Notes: generated by a model not told the origin, from the sequence alone. Positions 40,449 through 50,156 are shown, numbered from the stretch's first letter. The stretch is DNA of 53,570 bases from Corynebacterium minutissimum (GCF_000805675.1 NZ_JSEF01000013.1:1-53570); one strand, 5' to 3'. Numbers and translations: made by a program.

Positions 40449-43112
40449 CTAGTGTGCGGCCGCATCCCAGTTCTTGCCCTGGCCCACGGAAACCTCCAGC
40501 GGCACCGTTAACTCGATAGCCTTATCCATCTCGCGTTCCAAGATGGTATGCACCTTTTCCACCTCACCGGCTGCGACCTCAACCACAAGTTCATCGTGGA
40601 CCTGGAGCAATACGCGCGACTCCATGCCCTCAAGTGCCTTGTCCACGCGAATCATGGCCACCTTGATAATGTCAGCCGCCGTGCCCTGAATCGGGGCATT
40701 GAGAGCAGCGCGCTCGGCATTCTCGCGAGCCACACGGTTGTCGGAGTTGAGCTCCGGTAGGTAGCGACGGCGACCAAAGACGGTTGAGGTATAGCCGTCC
40801 TTGCGAGCTTGGACCACTACCTCGTCGAGGTAGCGCTTCACGCCGCCAAAGCGCTCGAAGTAGCTCTCCATAATCTGCTTGGCTTCGCCAGCCGGGATTC
40901 CCAGCTGCTGCGATAGGCCATAGGCCGACAAGCCGTACACCAAGCCATAGGACATCGCCTTGACGCGACGGCGCAGCTCTGGAGTGACCTCATCGACGGG
41001 CACGTCAAAGACCCTCGACCCCACATAGTTGTGCAGGTCCTCTCCCTCTCGGTAGGCCTCAATAAGTCCCGGGTCTGCTGAGAGGTGCGCCATCACGCGC
41101 ATTTCAATTTGGGAATAGTCGGCAGTAATCAACGTGTCAAAGCCCTCGCCCACTACAAAGGCAGACCGAATCTGGCGGCCAGCTTCCGTCCGCACCGGGA
41201 TGTTCTGCAGGTTGGGTTCCGTCGAGGACAAACGGCCAGTGGACGTCACCGTCTGGTTAAAGGTCGTGTGGATGCGGCCATCCGGCTGAATCGTCTTGAT
41301 GAGGCCTTCCAGCGTAGTCTTCATCTTCTGGTACTCGCGGTGCGCCAGGAGATGGTCGAGGAAAGGATGCGGGTGGCTAGCAGCCAGCTGCTCAATTTCC
41401 TTGGCGGCAGTGGAATAGCCGGTCTTGGTCTTCTTCGTCTTCGGCATATCGAAGGTCTCGAAAAGCACTGCCTGCAGCTGCTTGGGCGAGTTCAGGTTGA
41501 GGGAGTCATCCCCTGCCAGCTCGCGTGCAGCGCGCTCTTGTTCGTTGACCTGCTCAATGAAGGCATCGCGCTGGGTTTCCAGGATGTCCTTATCCACGGC
41601 AATGCCGGCAGCCTCCATACGGGCCAGGATGGACACCAGCGGTAGCTCGAGGTCGGTATACAGCTCGAAGGAATCAATCTCTTGTAGTTGGGTCGTAAGC
41701 TCCGCGGCGAGCTCCATAATCGCCCCTGCCTGGTCTACCAGCGGGTTGTCGTCGAGGATAGAGAGCTGCTCGCTCGCTTGCCCCAAGGACTTCTTGAGGT
41801 GACGTTGGTAGACGTCACTCAGCTCGTACGTGCGCTGGCCTGGCCGCAAGAGGTATGCGGCGAGGGCAGTGTCATGTGCGATGCCGTGTAGCTCGATGCC
41901 ACGTCCAGCCAACATGTGGAAGACTGCCTTGGCCTCATGAAAGTACTTCGGCGCGTCCGAGGACAGCCACTCGGCAAGCGCAGCGTCGTCTTCCGCGCTG
42001 AGATCAGCAAGTTCGATCTGGAGGCCTTCAAAGGATTCGTCGACAAGCGCCAGCGCTGCCGCATCGCCCGCACCCGGAGTGCCATCACCCTGCACGAAGA
42101 CCGCAACGTGTTTGCGCGCACCGTCGCCGTCCTTGAGCCATTCTGCGAGAGGTAGGTCAGTAATGGACACTGCAACTTCGGGCGACTCTTCTGCCGCAGC
42201 GGCCTCAGCGTCCACGTCGTGCGGAATGGCGCTCAGCACACGCTCGCGCAAGTTAGTGCCAAACTCCAACTCGTCAAAGCGCGCGGCAACTTCACTGGCG
42301 ACTGCCCCTTGAAAGGCTAGGTCCGCCGGGCCTACTTCAAGGTCCATGTCCGTCACCATCTGTGTGAGCTGTCGGTTGAGCTTGACTTGCTCGATACGGT
42401 CACGGAAGTTCTGGCCGGCCACGCCCTTGATGTCCTCTGCATGGGCAATCAGTTCGTCAAGGGACCCATACTGCGTAATCCACTTCGTAGCGGTCTTCTC
42501 CCCCACCTTCGGAACACTAGGCAGGTTGTCAGAGGGATCTCCACGCAGGGCGGCAAAATCCGGGTATTGCTGCGGAGTCAAACCATACTTTTCCTCGACT
42601 GCAGCCGGGGTAAAGCGATGCAGAGTAGACACGCCGCGCATCGGGTACAGAACCGTCGTGGACTCATCGACCAACTGCAAGTAATCGCGGTCACCCGTCA
42701 CCAGCAGGGTCTCGTAGTCAGATCCTGCCTGCGTGGACAACGTGGCCACAATATCGTCGGCCTCAAAGTTCTCACGCGACAACGTCGTGATGCCTAGCGT
42801 GCCCAAGACCTCGCGGATGAGCTCGACTTGGCCGCGAAACTCCTCCGGGGCTGCTTCTCGCTGCGCCTTGTAGTCCGGGAACATCTCGGTGCGGAATGTC
42901 TTGCGGCCAACATCAAAAGCCACGGCCACGAAATCAGGCTTCTCCTCGTTGAGAATATTGGCCAGCATGGACAAGAAGCCGTACACCGCGTTGGTGTGCT
43001 GACCTCCCGAGGTGGAGAAATTCTCCGCGGGAAGTGCATAAAATGCGCGGAAGGCCATGGAGTGGCCGTCGATAAGCAAAAGTCGGGGCTGAGAAGTAGT
43101 CACCCAGCCCAT
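40449..43112 (-). CDS. polA: DNA polymerase I
   Basis: Fills gaps in repair and replaces RNA primers. 887 residues. The N-terminal 5'-3' exonuclease (LLIDGHSMAFRAFYALP, VTGDRDYLQLV) is complete. The middle domain corresponds to the 3'-5' exonuclease but lacks the DxE metal motifs, as in other actinobacterial PolA, so proofreading is unlikely. The polymerase shows motif A DYSQIEMR, the O-helix RRRVKAMSYGLVYG and motif C QVHDELV. It starts MGWVTTSQPRLLLID. Confidence 0.97.
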   Translation of the reverse strand: MGWVTTSQPRLLLIDGHSMAFRAFYALPAENFSTSGGQHTNAVYGFLSMLANILNEEKPDFVAVAFDVGRKTFRTEMFPDYKAQREAAPEEFRGQVELIREVLGTLGITTLSRENFEADDIVATLSTQAGSDYETLLVTGDRDYLQLVDESTTVLYPMRGVSTLHRFTPAAVEEKYGLTPQQYPDFAALRGDPSDNLPSVPKVGEKTATKWITQYGSLDELIAHAEDIKGVAGQNFRDRIEQVKLNRQLTQMVTDMDLEVGPADLAFQGAVASEVAARFDELEFGTNLRERVLSAIPHDVDAEAAAAEESPEVAVSITDLPLAEWLKDGDGARKHVAVFVQGDGTPGAGDAAALALVDESFEGLQIELADLSAEDDAALAEWLSSDAPKYFHEAKAVFHMLAGRGIELHGIAHDTALAAYLLRPGQRTYELSDVYQRHLKKSLGQASEQLSILDDNPLVDQAGAIMELAAELTTQLQEIDSFELYTDLELPLVSILARMEAAGIAVDKDILETQRDAFIEQVNEQERAARELAGDDSLNLNSPKQLQAVLFETFDMPKTKKTKTGYSTAAKEIEQLAASHPHPFLDHLLAHREYQKMKTTLEGLIKTIQPDGRIHTTFNQTVTSTGRLSSTEPNLQNIPVRTEAGRQIRSAFVVGEGFDTLITADYSQIEMRVMAHLSADPGLIEAYREGEDLHNYVGSRVFDVPVDEVTPELRRRVKAMSYGLVYGLSAYGLSQQLGIPAGEAKQIMESYFERFGGVKRYLDEVVVQARKDGYTSTVFGRRRYLPELNSDNRVARENAERAALNAPIQGTAADIIKVAMIRVDKALEGMESRVLLQVHDELVVEVAAGEVEKVHTILEREMDKAIELTVPLEVSVGQGKNWDAAAH

Positions 43113-43228
43113 CCTAACGTGTTGTCTGACTCGCCACCGCTCGCCCTCTTTCGGTAGCCCAAGGCCAACTCATACCGCCCTCAAACCACGCGCGGGCAGG
43201 CAATTAGGTCTGTGTTAGTCGGCTGCGC

Positions 43229-43234
43229 TAATAT
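43229..43234 (+). promoter_or_regulatory. -10 box of the tRNA gene
   Basis: TAATAT, 12 bases before the tRNA 5' end. The -35 (AGGTCT, 17 bases upstream) is poor. Confidence 0.4.
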
Positions 43235-43246
43235 CTTTGCCAGTGC

Positions 43247-43323
43247 GCCCCTGTAGCCCAATTGGCAGAGGCAACGGATTCAAAACCCGTCCAGTGTGAG
43301 TTCGAGTCTCACCAGGGGCACCA
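43247..43323 (+). tRNA. tRNA with anticodon CAA, class I architecture (Leu by anticodon)
   Basis: A 7-bp acceptor stem, GCCCCTG with CAGGGGC, discriminator A and encoded CCA. D-arm GCCC...GGC with GG in the loop; T-arm GTGAG-TTCGAGT-CTCAC. The anticodon loop is TTCAAAA (43279-43285), giving CAA at 43281-43283, which decodes UUG (Leu). The anticodon stem ACGGA/CCCGT has an A-C mismatch at its last pair. The variable region is only five bases (CCAGT), whereas tRNA-Leu normally carries a long variable arm. The isotype is therefore uncertain. No other tRNA lies nearby. Confidence 0.85.
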
Positions 43324-43326
43324 TTC

Positions 43327-43355
43327 CACCCCACGACAGAGTATGTTGTGGGGTG
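43327..43355 (+). terminator. Terminator after the tRNA
   Basis: CACCCCACGACA-GAGTA-TGTTGTGGGGTG pairs into a 12-bp stem (one G-T pair), followed by TTAGCGTTTTCC. Confidence 0.65.
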
Positions 43356-43389
43356 TTAGCGTTTTCCCTATCGAAAGGTTTCCCTACCT

Positions 43390-43677
43390 ATGCGTCGCAC
43401 CATCATCGCTTTCAGCACCGCAGTTGCCCTTACCTTTTCTGGCACAGCCGCAGCCACTGCCGCGGAGTCGAGCGTGAAAACCACCAACTCCTCTGCCATT
43501 TCTTCCAAGGCTGAGGACTCTTCCTACTACCAGAAGCTTCGCGAGTCTGCAGCATCCTCCAACGACCCAGATCTCAACCGCTTCTACGTTGTACTGCTGG
43601 ACGGCCTCATTGGCCTCGCTGCCTTCGCTGTCATCGGATCCCTGTACGGCGAGCTGGCCAAGCGCCTGCCCTTCTAA
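43390..43677 (+). CDS. Small secreted/membrane protein
   Basis: 95 residues. A signal peptide (MRRTIIAFSTAVALTFSGTA, cleavage near ATA-AES at 25) is followed by a Ser-rich linker, and a transmembrane segment (VVLLDGLIGLAAFAVIGSLY) at about 66-85 ends with a short basic tail. I do not recognise a family. The only ribosome-like site, AAAGG, is about 13 bases upstream of the ATG. It lies alone between the tRNA and the DUF368 gene. Confidence 0.75.
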   Translation: MRRTIIAFSTAVALTFSGTAAATAAESSVKTTNSSAISSKAEDSSYYQKLRESAASSNDPDLNRFYVVLLDGLIGLAAFAVIGSLYGELAKRLPF

Positions 43678-43819
43678 ACCTAAGGCGCATATCCTTCCTT
43701 CGAGTGAATAATTTGCATACGCCTGTCCTTCAGTGAAAGAATAGGGAGTCATCTGCTCACCTCCTCTCCCCACGGCACGGCATTCCCACCGCGGGGGTGG
43801 TCAACGATACTTTCGGTTT

Positions 43820-44635
43820 ATGCACTTTATTCTTAACGCCATCCGCGGCGCCCTCATTGGCATGGCCGAGCTGGTTCCCGGAATTTCCGGTGGAACCGTC
43901 GCGCTCATCGTCGGTATTTATGAGCGCGCCCTGCACAACGCCAATGACCTCATTTCCGGCCGCTTCAAGAAGGTCGAGTGGGGCTTCCTTCTATCCATCG
44001 CCGTCGGCATGTTCGCCGCTGTCTTCGGTTTCTCCACGCTTCTGCACAATTTCGTAGAAGGCCAAGTTTCCCTCTCCCGCGCACTGTTCCTTGGCATGGT
44101 CGCCGTGTCCATCATCGTGCCCCTGAGCATGATGTCACGCTTTTCGCCGGGAGCCATCGTCGCGTTTGTCACCGCCACCGTCGCGATCTTTTTTGTCACA
44201 GGTTTTACCTCCACCCCCGTGGAGGATCCCAACCTCATCGTGGTTTTCTTCGCCGCCATGATCGCCGTGTGCGCACTTGTTCTCCCCGGTGTATCTGGCT
44301 CCCTCATCCTCTTAACGATGGGTCTCTACGAACCAGTCATCGGCGCGGTATCCGACCGTGACATGGTCACCGTCGGAGTCTTTGCGCTGGGTGCGGTGTG
44401 CGGCCTTGCGGCCTTTGTCAAGGTTCTCAACTACCTTCTGGACAATCACCGCAATCCCACCCTCGCGGCCATGGCAGGTTTCATGCTTGGCTCCTTGCGC
44501 ACGCTGTGGCCGTGGGGCGCTGAGCAAGACGCGTCCACGCCGATGATTCTGCTCATGCTCGTCGTTGGCGCTGTCATCGTGTCCATTTTCATCGTTGCGG
44601 ACAGGCGCAAGGCCGCAACCTATCAAGAGAGTTAA
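43820..44635 (+). CDS. DUF368 protein, probable undecaprenyl-phosphate translocase (PopT-like)
   Basis: 271 residues, polytopic. Two related loops, PGISGGT (near 20-26) and PGVSGS (near 155-160), are the hallmark of DUF368. Family members (PopT) were shown to flip undecaprenyl phosphate back to the inner face, so that peptidoglycan and glycan carriers are reused. In corynebacteria the carrier would be decaprenyl phosphate, which is inference. GATACT ends eight bases before the ATG (leaderless-like). It is followed four bases later by an ABC transporter operon. Confidence 0.88.
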   Translation: MHFILNAIRGALIGMAELVPGISGGTVALIVGIYERALHNANDLISGRFKKVEWGFLLSIAVGMFAAVFGFSTLLHNFVEGQVSLSRALFLGMVAVSIIVPLSMMSRFSPGAIVAFVTATVAIFFVTGFTSTPVEDPNLIVVFFAAMIAVCALVLPGVSGSLILLTMGLYEPVIGAVSDRDMVTVGVFALGAVCGLAAFVKVLNYLLDNHRNPTLAAMAGFMLGSLRTLWPWGAEQDASTPMILLMLVVGAVIVSIFIVADRRKAATYQES

Positions 44636-44638
44636 GCC

Positions 44639-45520
44639 ATGAAGAAAACCACGGCCGTCGTGGGCGCTGCCGGGCTAGCGGTGACAGCCATGCTCTCCGG
44701 CTGCGTCACCAACGAGGAACCCGCACTTCCGGAGGGGTGGACCGCGCCCAACGTCGACGAGGTTCCTGAAATCGCCGCCATGTATGAGGACGCCGACGGT
44801 GTCCTCACTGTGGGTACTAACCCACCTTTCGCACCTTTTGAGTTCAAGGACTCAGATGGCTCAATCATCGGGCTCGAGATGGATCTGGCACATGCCGTAG
44901 CACAGGTATTGGGCTTAGAGTTTCAGCCAGTTGAGCAAGACTTTTCCATGATTCTCCCGGCTGTCCAGTCAGGCCAAGTTGACCTCGGCGGTTCTGGATT
45001 TACAGACACTCCCGAGCGCCGAGAAAACTTTGATTTCGTCGATATTCTCTACGCCGGTATCCAGTGGGCCGCCCTAGCCGATGGGCCCCGCGAGGTCGAC
45101 CCCTCCAACCCCTGTGGCCTTACAGTTGCAGTTCAGCGCACCACCGTGTCGGAGACTGATGACCTCCGCCCTAAGCAGGAAGCATGCAACGGTGACCTCA
45201 CTATTTTGCCGTATGACACGAGCGACAATGCCGCCCTCGCCGTCCTCATGGGCCGCGCCGATGCGCTTTCTGCCGACTCCCCCGTTTCTGCTTGGTCGGT
45301 GAACCGCTCGGACGGCCGCATGGAGATGGTCGGCGAAATGTTTGATGCCGCCCCCTACGGCTTCGCCGTGCCCAAGGACTCCGACTTGGGCCCAGCTGTG
45401 GCCGCGGCGTTCCAGCACCTCATCGACACCGGCGCGTACACAGAGATTCTTCAACAATGGGGCGTCGACGAGGGCCTCGTCGAGCACGCCATGATTAATG
45501 AAAGGCCGATCAATGACTAA
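44639..45520 (+). CDS. Polar amino-acid ABC transporter, binding lipoprotein
   Basis: 293 residues. Lipoprotein signal with lipobox LSGC (Cys22). The binding domain is of the SBP_bac_3 type: LTVGTNPPFAPFEF, LEMDLAHAVAQVLG and later GRADALSADSPVSAW. The ligand is probably a polar amino acid, not named by the sequence. It starts four bases after the DUF368 stop codon and overlaps the permease gene, so the whole block may be one transcript. Confidence 0.92.
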   Translation: MKKTTAVVGAAGLAVTAMLSGCVTNEEPALPEGWTAPNVDEVPEIAAMYEDADGVLTVGTNPPFAPFEFKDSDGSIIGLEMDLAHAVAQVLGLEFQPVEQDFSMILPAVQSGQVDLGGSGFTDTPERRENFDFVDILYAGIQWAALADGPREVDPSNPCGLTVAVQRTTVSETDDLRPKQEACNGDLTILPYDTSDNAALAVLMGRADALSADSPVSAWSVNRSDGRMEMVGEMFDAAPYGFAVPKDSDLGPAVAAAFQHLIDTGAYTEILQQWGVDEGLVEHAMINERPIND

Positions 45521-46451
45521 CTCTTCCTCTCCGGCATCCGCTACACCCCCACCTAAAATCGAGGCCCGCCCGCTCCGCCACCCATGGCGCTGGGTTTTCG
45601 CGGCTGTTCTTATCCTCTTGGCCGTCTGGTTCATTATTGCCTCGGCCCGCAATGAGGCCTTTGGGTGGGGCACGTATGCGCAGTATCTCTTCGACACCCG
45701 CATCGCCACGGCGGCCCTGCACACCATCGCCATTACTATCTTGGCCATGATCATCGGTGTTGTGGGTGGCGCCGCCCTCGCCGTTATGCGCATGTCCCCT
45801 AACCCGGTGCTCAGAGGCGTGTCTTGGGTCTTCCTGTGGCTCTTCCGCGGCACTCCTATTTATGTCCAGCTGGTGTTCTGGGGCTTGCTGTCTGCCCTCT
45901 ACCAGTCCATCAACTTGGGCTTTACGGAGATTTCTCTTACCGCCGTGCTCACCAACGCATTCCTGCTCGCGGTACTGGGCTTGGGCCTCAATGAGGCTGC
46001 CTACATGGCCGAGATTGTGCGCTCCGGTATTTCCTCGGTTCCGGAAGGCCAGAAAGAAGCCTGCAAGGCGCTGGGAATGGGCTGGTGGATGACCATGCGC
46101 CGCACGGTTCTGCCGCAGGCCATGCGCATCATCATCCCGCCGACCGGCAACGAGTTCATCTCCTTGCTCAAGACCTCTTCTTTGGTTGTGGCCATCCCCT
46201 ACACGGCAGAAATCTTTGGCCGTGCCACGGATATCTCGGCGGCTCTCTTCGAGCCCATTCCGCTCCTCATGGTCGCTGCCACGTGGTACCTCGTCATCAC
46301 TTCCCTACTCATGGTGGGCCAGTACTTCCTCGAGCGCCGCTTTGAGCGCGGCGCCACGCGTGAACTTACCGGCCGCCAGCTTGCGGCGTTGGCTGACGCC
46401 GAAGGCACCATCCCCCGCAACGTGTCCGTCATCCCGGAGGTTAAGAAGTAA
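45513..46451 (+). CDS. Polar amino-acid ABC transporter, permease
   Basis: 312 residues, His/Glu/Gln/Arg/opine family permease. Hydrophobic segments start near residues 29, 68 and 97, and the EAA loop ([24 protein letters not shown]) contacts the ATPase. The ATG at 45513 overlaps the end of the binding-protein gene (ATGACTAA) and has AAAGG upstream. The ORF begins five codons earlier but that start has no site. The gene ends one base into the ATPase gene. Confidence 0.93.
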   Translation: MTNSSSPASATPPPKIEARPLRHPWRWVFAAVLILLAVWFIIASARNEAFGWGTYAQYLFDTRIATAALHTIAITILAMIIGVVGGAALAVMRMSPNPVLRGVSWVFLWLFRGTPIYVQLVFWGLLSALYQSINLGFTEISLTAVLTNAFLLAVLGLGLNEAAYMAEIVRSGISSVPEGQKEACKALGMGWWMTMRRTVLPQAMRIIIPPTGNEFISLLKTSSLVVAIPYTAEIFGRATDISAALFEPIPLLMVAATWYLVITSLLMVGQYFLERRFERGATRELTGRQLAALADAEGTIPRNVSVIPEVKK

Positions 46452-47215
46452 TGACGACTCCCATGATTTCCGCACAGAACGTGTACAAGTCCTTCGGTCA
46501 GTTGGAGGTGCTCAAAGGCATCGACATCACCGTCATGCCTGGTGAGGTTGCATGTCTGCTGGGACCTTCTGGTTCGGGTAAGTCCACGTTTTTGCGCTGC
46601 TGCAACCACTTGGAAAAAGTCACGGCGGGACGTCTCTACATTGATGGAGAACTCATTGGTTTCCGCGAACGCGATGGCGTGCTTTATGAGATCTCCGAGA
46701 AGGAGGCCGCCATTCAGCGCCAGGACATCGGCATGGTGTTCCAGCAGTTCAACCTGTTTAGCCACCGCACGGTACTGGAAAACATCATTGAAGCGCCTAT
46801 CCAGGTCAAGAAGCAGAATCCCCAGCAGGCCAAGGACCGCGCCATGGAGTTGCTGGACAAGGTCGGGCTAGCCCACAAGGCTGACGCTTACCCAGTGCAG
46901 CTGTCTGGTGGCCAGCAGCAGCGCGTAGCCATTGCCCGCGCTGTGGCTATGGAACCCAAGCTTATGCTTTTCGACGAGCCAACCTCCGCCCTTGACCCCG
47001 AGCTCGTGGGCGAGGTTCTGCGCGTCATGAAGGAACTTGCCGCCGATGGCATGACCATGCTCGTCGTGACCCACGAGATGGGTTTTGCTCGCGAAGTTGC
47101 GGACAAGATTTTCTTCATGGACGGCGGCACCGTCGTCGAGTATGGCACTCCGGAGGAGGTCCTAGACAACCCGCAGCACCAGCGCACCAAGGACTTCTTG
47201 TCCTCGCTGCTCTAA
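46451..47215 (+). CDS. Polar amino-acid ABC transporter, ATP-binding protein
   Basis: 254 residues. Walker [12 protein letters not shown]-loop VFQQFNLF, signature LSGGQQQR, Walker [15 protein letters not shown] and the H-loop VVTHEMGFA. It has the inserted region ([17 protein letters not shown]) known from HisP-type ATPases. It shares one base (taATGa) with the permease, so translation is coupled. A hairpin terminator follows. Confidence 0.95.
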   Translation: MTTPMISAQNVYKSFGQLEVLKGIDITVMPGEVACLLGPSGSGKSTFLRCCNHLEKVTAGRLYIDGELIGFRERDGVLYEISEKEAAIQRQDIGMVFQQFNLFSHRTVLENIIEAPIQVKKQNPQQAKDRAMELLDKVGLAHKADAYPVQLSGGQQQRVAIARAVAMEPKLMLFDEPTSALDPELVGEVLRVMKELAADGMTMLVVTHEMGFAREVADKIFFMDGGTVVEYGTPEEVLDNPQHQRTKDFLSSLL

Positions 47216-47231
47216 ACGGAATAAAACGACC

Positions 47232-47269
47232 AAAGTCCGGCTAGATCGTCATGATCTGGCCGGACTTTT
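47232..47269. terminator. Bidirectional terminator between ABC operon and nusB
   Basis: AAAGTCCGGC-TAGATC-GTCAT-GATCTG-GCCGGACTTTT is a long stem with an A-run on one side and a T-run on the other, so it can stop both convergent transcripts. Confidence 0.85.
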
Positions 47270-47273
47270 GCTT

Positions 47274-47858
47274 TTAAGAATCGGAAGAATCCGACGACTC
47301 TTCGGCGAGATCCGCGGCGGGGTCCTCGGTCTGGCCCGCAGTCGGGTCCACAGGTTCTTCTGCGTCCTCATCCTCCGCTTGTTCAGTGTGGGACGTCATC
47401 GGGTTATCAGCAGACTGTGCTTGGATAACATCGTCCAACACCGCGTGAATGTACGGCGCGGCCTGATTGTTGGAGTACTCCGAAGCAAGCTCCACACCTT
47501 CGACGAGTGCCGTGGCGTTCGGGACATCCTCATTGAAGAGAATCTCCCACACAGCCACACGCATAATCGCACGGTCAACTGCTGGGATACGCTCCAGTGA
47601 CCACTCATCGGAAAGGTAGCGGGCGATCGCCTCGTCGATGGCGTCTAGCTCCTCAGCAGCACCCGTCACAATGACGCGGGTGTAGTCAGCAATGGGAGCA
47701 ACACCGTTCTCTGGGTCGCGGGCAAGGACCACGCGGTCTTCGACGATAGCTACTGGATCAACGTCGCGAGACTCAGCTTCGAAGAGGATGTCAGCAGCGC
47801 GACGGCGCGCACGGTAGCGCGCCGTGTGGCGCTTATAGTTTGGCTCAGGTTGGGTCAT
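47274..47858 (-). CDS. nusB: Transcription antitermination factor NusB
   Basis: Binds boxA of rRNA leaders together with S10. 194 residues; the helical NusB core ends near residue 145 ([16 protein letters not shown]). A tail of about 45 residues, rich in Glu, Asp and Ser, is an unusual extension. It starts [21 protein letters not shown], and efp ends one base before its start. It should act on the boxA seen at 49-57. Confidence 0.94.
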   Translation of the reverse strand: MTQPEPNYKRHTARYRARRRAADILFEAESRDVDPVAIVEDRVVLARDPENGVAPIADYTRVIVTGAAEELDAIDEAIARYLSDEWSLERIPAVDRAIMRVAVWEILFNEDVPNATALVEGVELASEYSNNQAAPYIHAVLDDVIQAQSADNPMTSHTEQAEDEDAEEPVDPTAGQTEDPAADLAEESSDSSDS

Positions 47859-47859
47859 C

Positions 47860-48423
47860 TTAGTTGTTGACGCGGGAGAGGTACTCGCCGGTACGGGTAT
47901 CGATCTTCAGGATGTTGCCGATTTCAATGAACAGCGGAACCTGGATCTCAGCACCGGTCTCCAGGGTGGCCGGCTTGGTGCCGCCGTTGGAGCGGTCTCC
48001 CTGCAGACCCGGCTCAGTGTGCTCGACCTTGAGGTCAACGGAAATCGGCAGCTCGCCGAAGAGAGCTTCGCCGTCGTGGAAGGAGACCTGCACGCGCATG
48101 TTCTCCAGCAGGAACTTGCCAGCGTCCCCGAACTTGTCAAACGGCAGCTCAAACTGCTCGTAGGTCTTGTCATCCATGACGACGTAGTTCTGGCCATCGT
48201 TGTACAGGTAGGTCATGTCGCGGCGGTCTACGTTAGCGGTCTCCACCTTGACACCAGCGTTGAAGGTCTTATCCGTCACCTTGCCGGAGACGACATCCTT
48301 GAGCTTAGTGCGCACGAAGGCAGGGCCCTTGCCCGGCTTGACGTGCTGGAACTCAACGATCTGCTGCAGCTTGTTGTCGATCTTCAGAACGAGGCCGTTC
48401 TTGAAGTCAGTGGTATCTGCCAT
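47860..48423 (-). CDS. efp: Elongation factor P
   Basis: Rescues ribosomes stalled at polyproline. 187 residues in three beta-barrel domains. The loop [10 protein letters not shown] (near 28-37) contains the tip Lys equivalent to Lys34 of E. coli. Whether it is modified cannot be told, and no modification genes lie nearby. The C-terminal domain ends [21 protein letters not shown] ([19 protein letters not shown]). The order pepQ-efp-nusB is usual for the genus. Confidence 0.97.
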   Translation of the reverse strand: MADTTDFKNGLVLKIDNKLQQIVEFQHVKPGKGPAFVRTKLKDVVSGKVTDKTFNAGVKVETANVDRRDMTYLYNDGQNYVVMDDKTYEQFELPFDKFGDAGKFLLENMRVQVSFHDGEALFGELPISVDLKVEHTEPGLQGDRSNGGTKPATLETGAEIQVPLFIEIGNILKIDTRTGEYLSRVNN

Positions 48424-48550
48424 GAAATGACTCTCCTGAATACATTGAAGTAGAAACTATGAAAACAGTGTCTAAGCATACCGTACGGCATGTGGGCACT
48501 GTAGGTAGGGCCGCTAGAATGTCTCCAGCTCCTCCCGCCTGCCAGAGGGC

Positions 48551-49642
48551 CTAAAGCACCTGCAGGTCCTTCGGGTAGGCAGTAATAATCTTCGGCGAAC
48601 CGGAGGTGATGATGAGGCTGTCTTCGATACGCACTCCACCTCTACCAGGGACATAGATGCCTGGCTCGATGGTCAGCGTCATCCCCTCAGCCAGTTCACC
48701 CTTACCGGTTTTCGCGGCCGATGGCCCCTCGTGAACATCGAGGCCAATACCGTGGCCAGTAGAGTGAACGAAATACTCGCCATAGCCTGCCTCAGTGATG
48801 ATGTCGCGGCATGCCGCGTCGACGTCGACAAGCGAGGCACCTGGCACCGACGCCTTGACGCCCGCCTCTTGGGCGCGCAGCACGATGTCGTAGATTTCCT
48901 GTGCGAAATCGCTCACCTCACCAATAACAAAGGTGCGGGTGCAGTCTGAATTGAAGCCACGCAGGTGGGCACCGAAGTCGATGGTGACAAGATCGCCATT
49001 GCGTAGCTCACGGTCATCAGCACCATGGTGAGGTTTCGCGGAGTTCTCACCAGAAGCCACGATGGTATCGAAGCTTACGCGCTCCGAGCCGAGCATGCGC
49101 ATGCGGTACTCCAAATCAGCGGCAACCTGGCGCTCAGTGCGGCCAGCGGCAACCTCCCCTGCCTCGATGAGCTCGGTAAGAGCCTGGTTAGCCAAAGCGG
49201 CAAGTTCTTCGAGCTTCTGCAGCTCGATGTGGTCCTTGATAAGGCGAATATCCTCGATAACCCCGCTTACTGGCACCAACGTGACGCCTTCAGGCGCAGC
49301 CTCTTCCATACGTTTGAGCTGTGACACGCTCACATAATCCGCCTCATAGCCCACTCGCATTTCGCCGTCCAGTTGGCTAAGAAGATGCGGCCCTACGTCG
49401 CGGCCCAACACGGCCTCGATATCCGGAACCTCATCTGCGATCTGGGTGGTGTAGCGGCCATCAGTCGCCATCAGCGCGGAGAGATCCTTGCGTAGCAGCA
49501 GCCCACCATTGGAGCCGGAAAAGCCTGTCAGGTAGCGCACGTGCGTCAAGTGCGTAATCACTACGCCATCAATGCGCTGACCAGCCAGCGTTGAGGCCAG
49601 CTTACGGCGGCGGTTGCTAAAACGAGTATCGGCTAGTGCCAT
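48551..49642 (-). CDS. pepQ: Xaa-Pro peptidase (M24 family)
   Basis: Cytosolic peptidase releasing residues next to proline. 363 residues: an N-terminal creatinase-like domain (about 10-130), then the pita-bread domain. Metal ligands are visible as Asp in VTIDFGAHL, Asp in NSDCTRTF, His in STGHGIGLDVHE, Glu in LTIEPGIY and Glu in RIEDSLI. Which of prolidase or aminopeptidase P it is remains open. It lies between efp and aroQ. Confidence 0.92.
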   Translation of the reverse strand: MALADTRFSNRRRKLASTLAGQRIDGVVITHLTHVRYLTGFSGSNGGLLLRKDLSALMATDGRYTTQIADEVPDIEAVLGRDVGPHLLSQLDGEMRVGYEADYVSVSQLKRMEEAAPEGVTLVPVSGVIEDIRLIKDHIELQKLEELAALANQALTELIEAGEVAAGRTERQVAADLEYRMRMLGSERVSFDTIVASGENSAKPHHGADDRELRNGDLVTIDFGAHLRGFNSDCTRTFVIGEVSDFAQEIYDIVLRAQEAGVKASVPGASLVDVDAACRDIITEAGYGEYFVHSTGHGIGLDVHEGPSAAKTGKGELAEGMTLTIEPGIYVPGRGGVRIEDSLIITSGSPKIITAYPKDLQVL

Positions 49643-49686
49643 GAGAGAACCACTCCAATCTTCCTAAAGGCGATACTCCATGATAG

Positions 49687-50112
49687 CTAATCCGCCACGA
49701 AGTACCTCAGAGCCGCGATGTAGCCATAGGAACCCAGACCGGCGATGACTCCACGGGCGATGGGGCTGAGATAAGAATGCTGGCGGAAGGATTCACGTGC
49801 ATGCACATTGGATAGGTGCACCTCAACGAAGCCTGCTCCATCGGCGACCTCCGCCAATGCGTCACGCAGGGCCACTGAGGTGTGGGTAAAGCCGCCAGGG
49901 TTGATAATGACCGGCCAGCCCTCATCCGCCGCGCGGTGAACGTGGTCGATGAGTTCACCTTCATGGTTGGACTGGAAGAAAATAATGTCCTCCTGCCCTG
50001 CTGCCGCGCGCATACGCTTCTCGATGTCCTCGAGAGTTTCGCTGCCGTAGATCTCGGGCTGGCGCTTTCCCAGGCGGTTAAGGTTGGGGCCGTTGAGGAC
50101 AAGGATGGTCAT
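49687..50112 (-). CDS. aroQ: 3-Dehydroquinate dehydratase, type II
   Basis: Third step of the shikimate pathway. 141 residues, dodecameric flavodoxin-like fold. [15 protein letters not shown] is the start, [12 protein letters not shown] and [16 protein letters not shown] carry the catalytic residues. The ATG at 50112 has AGGAG six bases upstream; the frame is open to 50160 but is not needed. In C. glutamicum the gene is called aroD. It lies in the aroQ-aroB-aroK-aroC cluster. Confidence 0.95.
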   Translation of the reverse strand: MTILVLNGPNLNRLGKRQPEIYGSETLEDIEKRMRAAAGQEDIIFFQSNHEGELIDHVHRAADEGWPVIINPGGFTHTSVALRDALAEVADGAGFVEVHLSNVHARESFRQHSYLSPIARGVIAGLGSYGYIAALRYFVAD

Positions 50113-50156
50113 GATGTTCTCCTGCGGATGCGGTAGTTGATGCGATGGCTGTGGTC

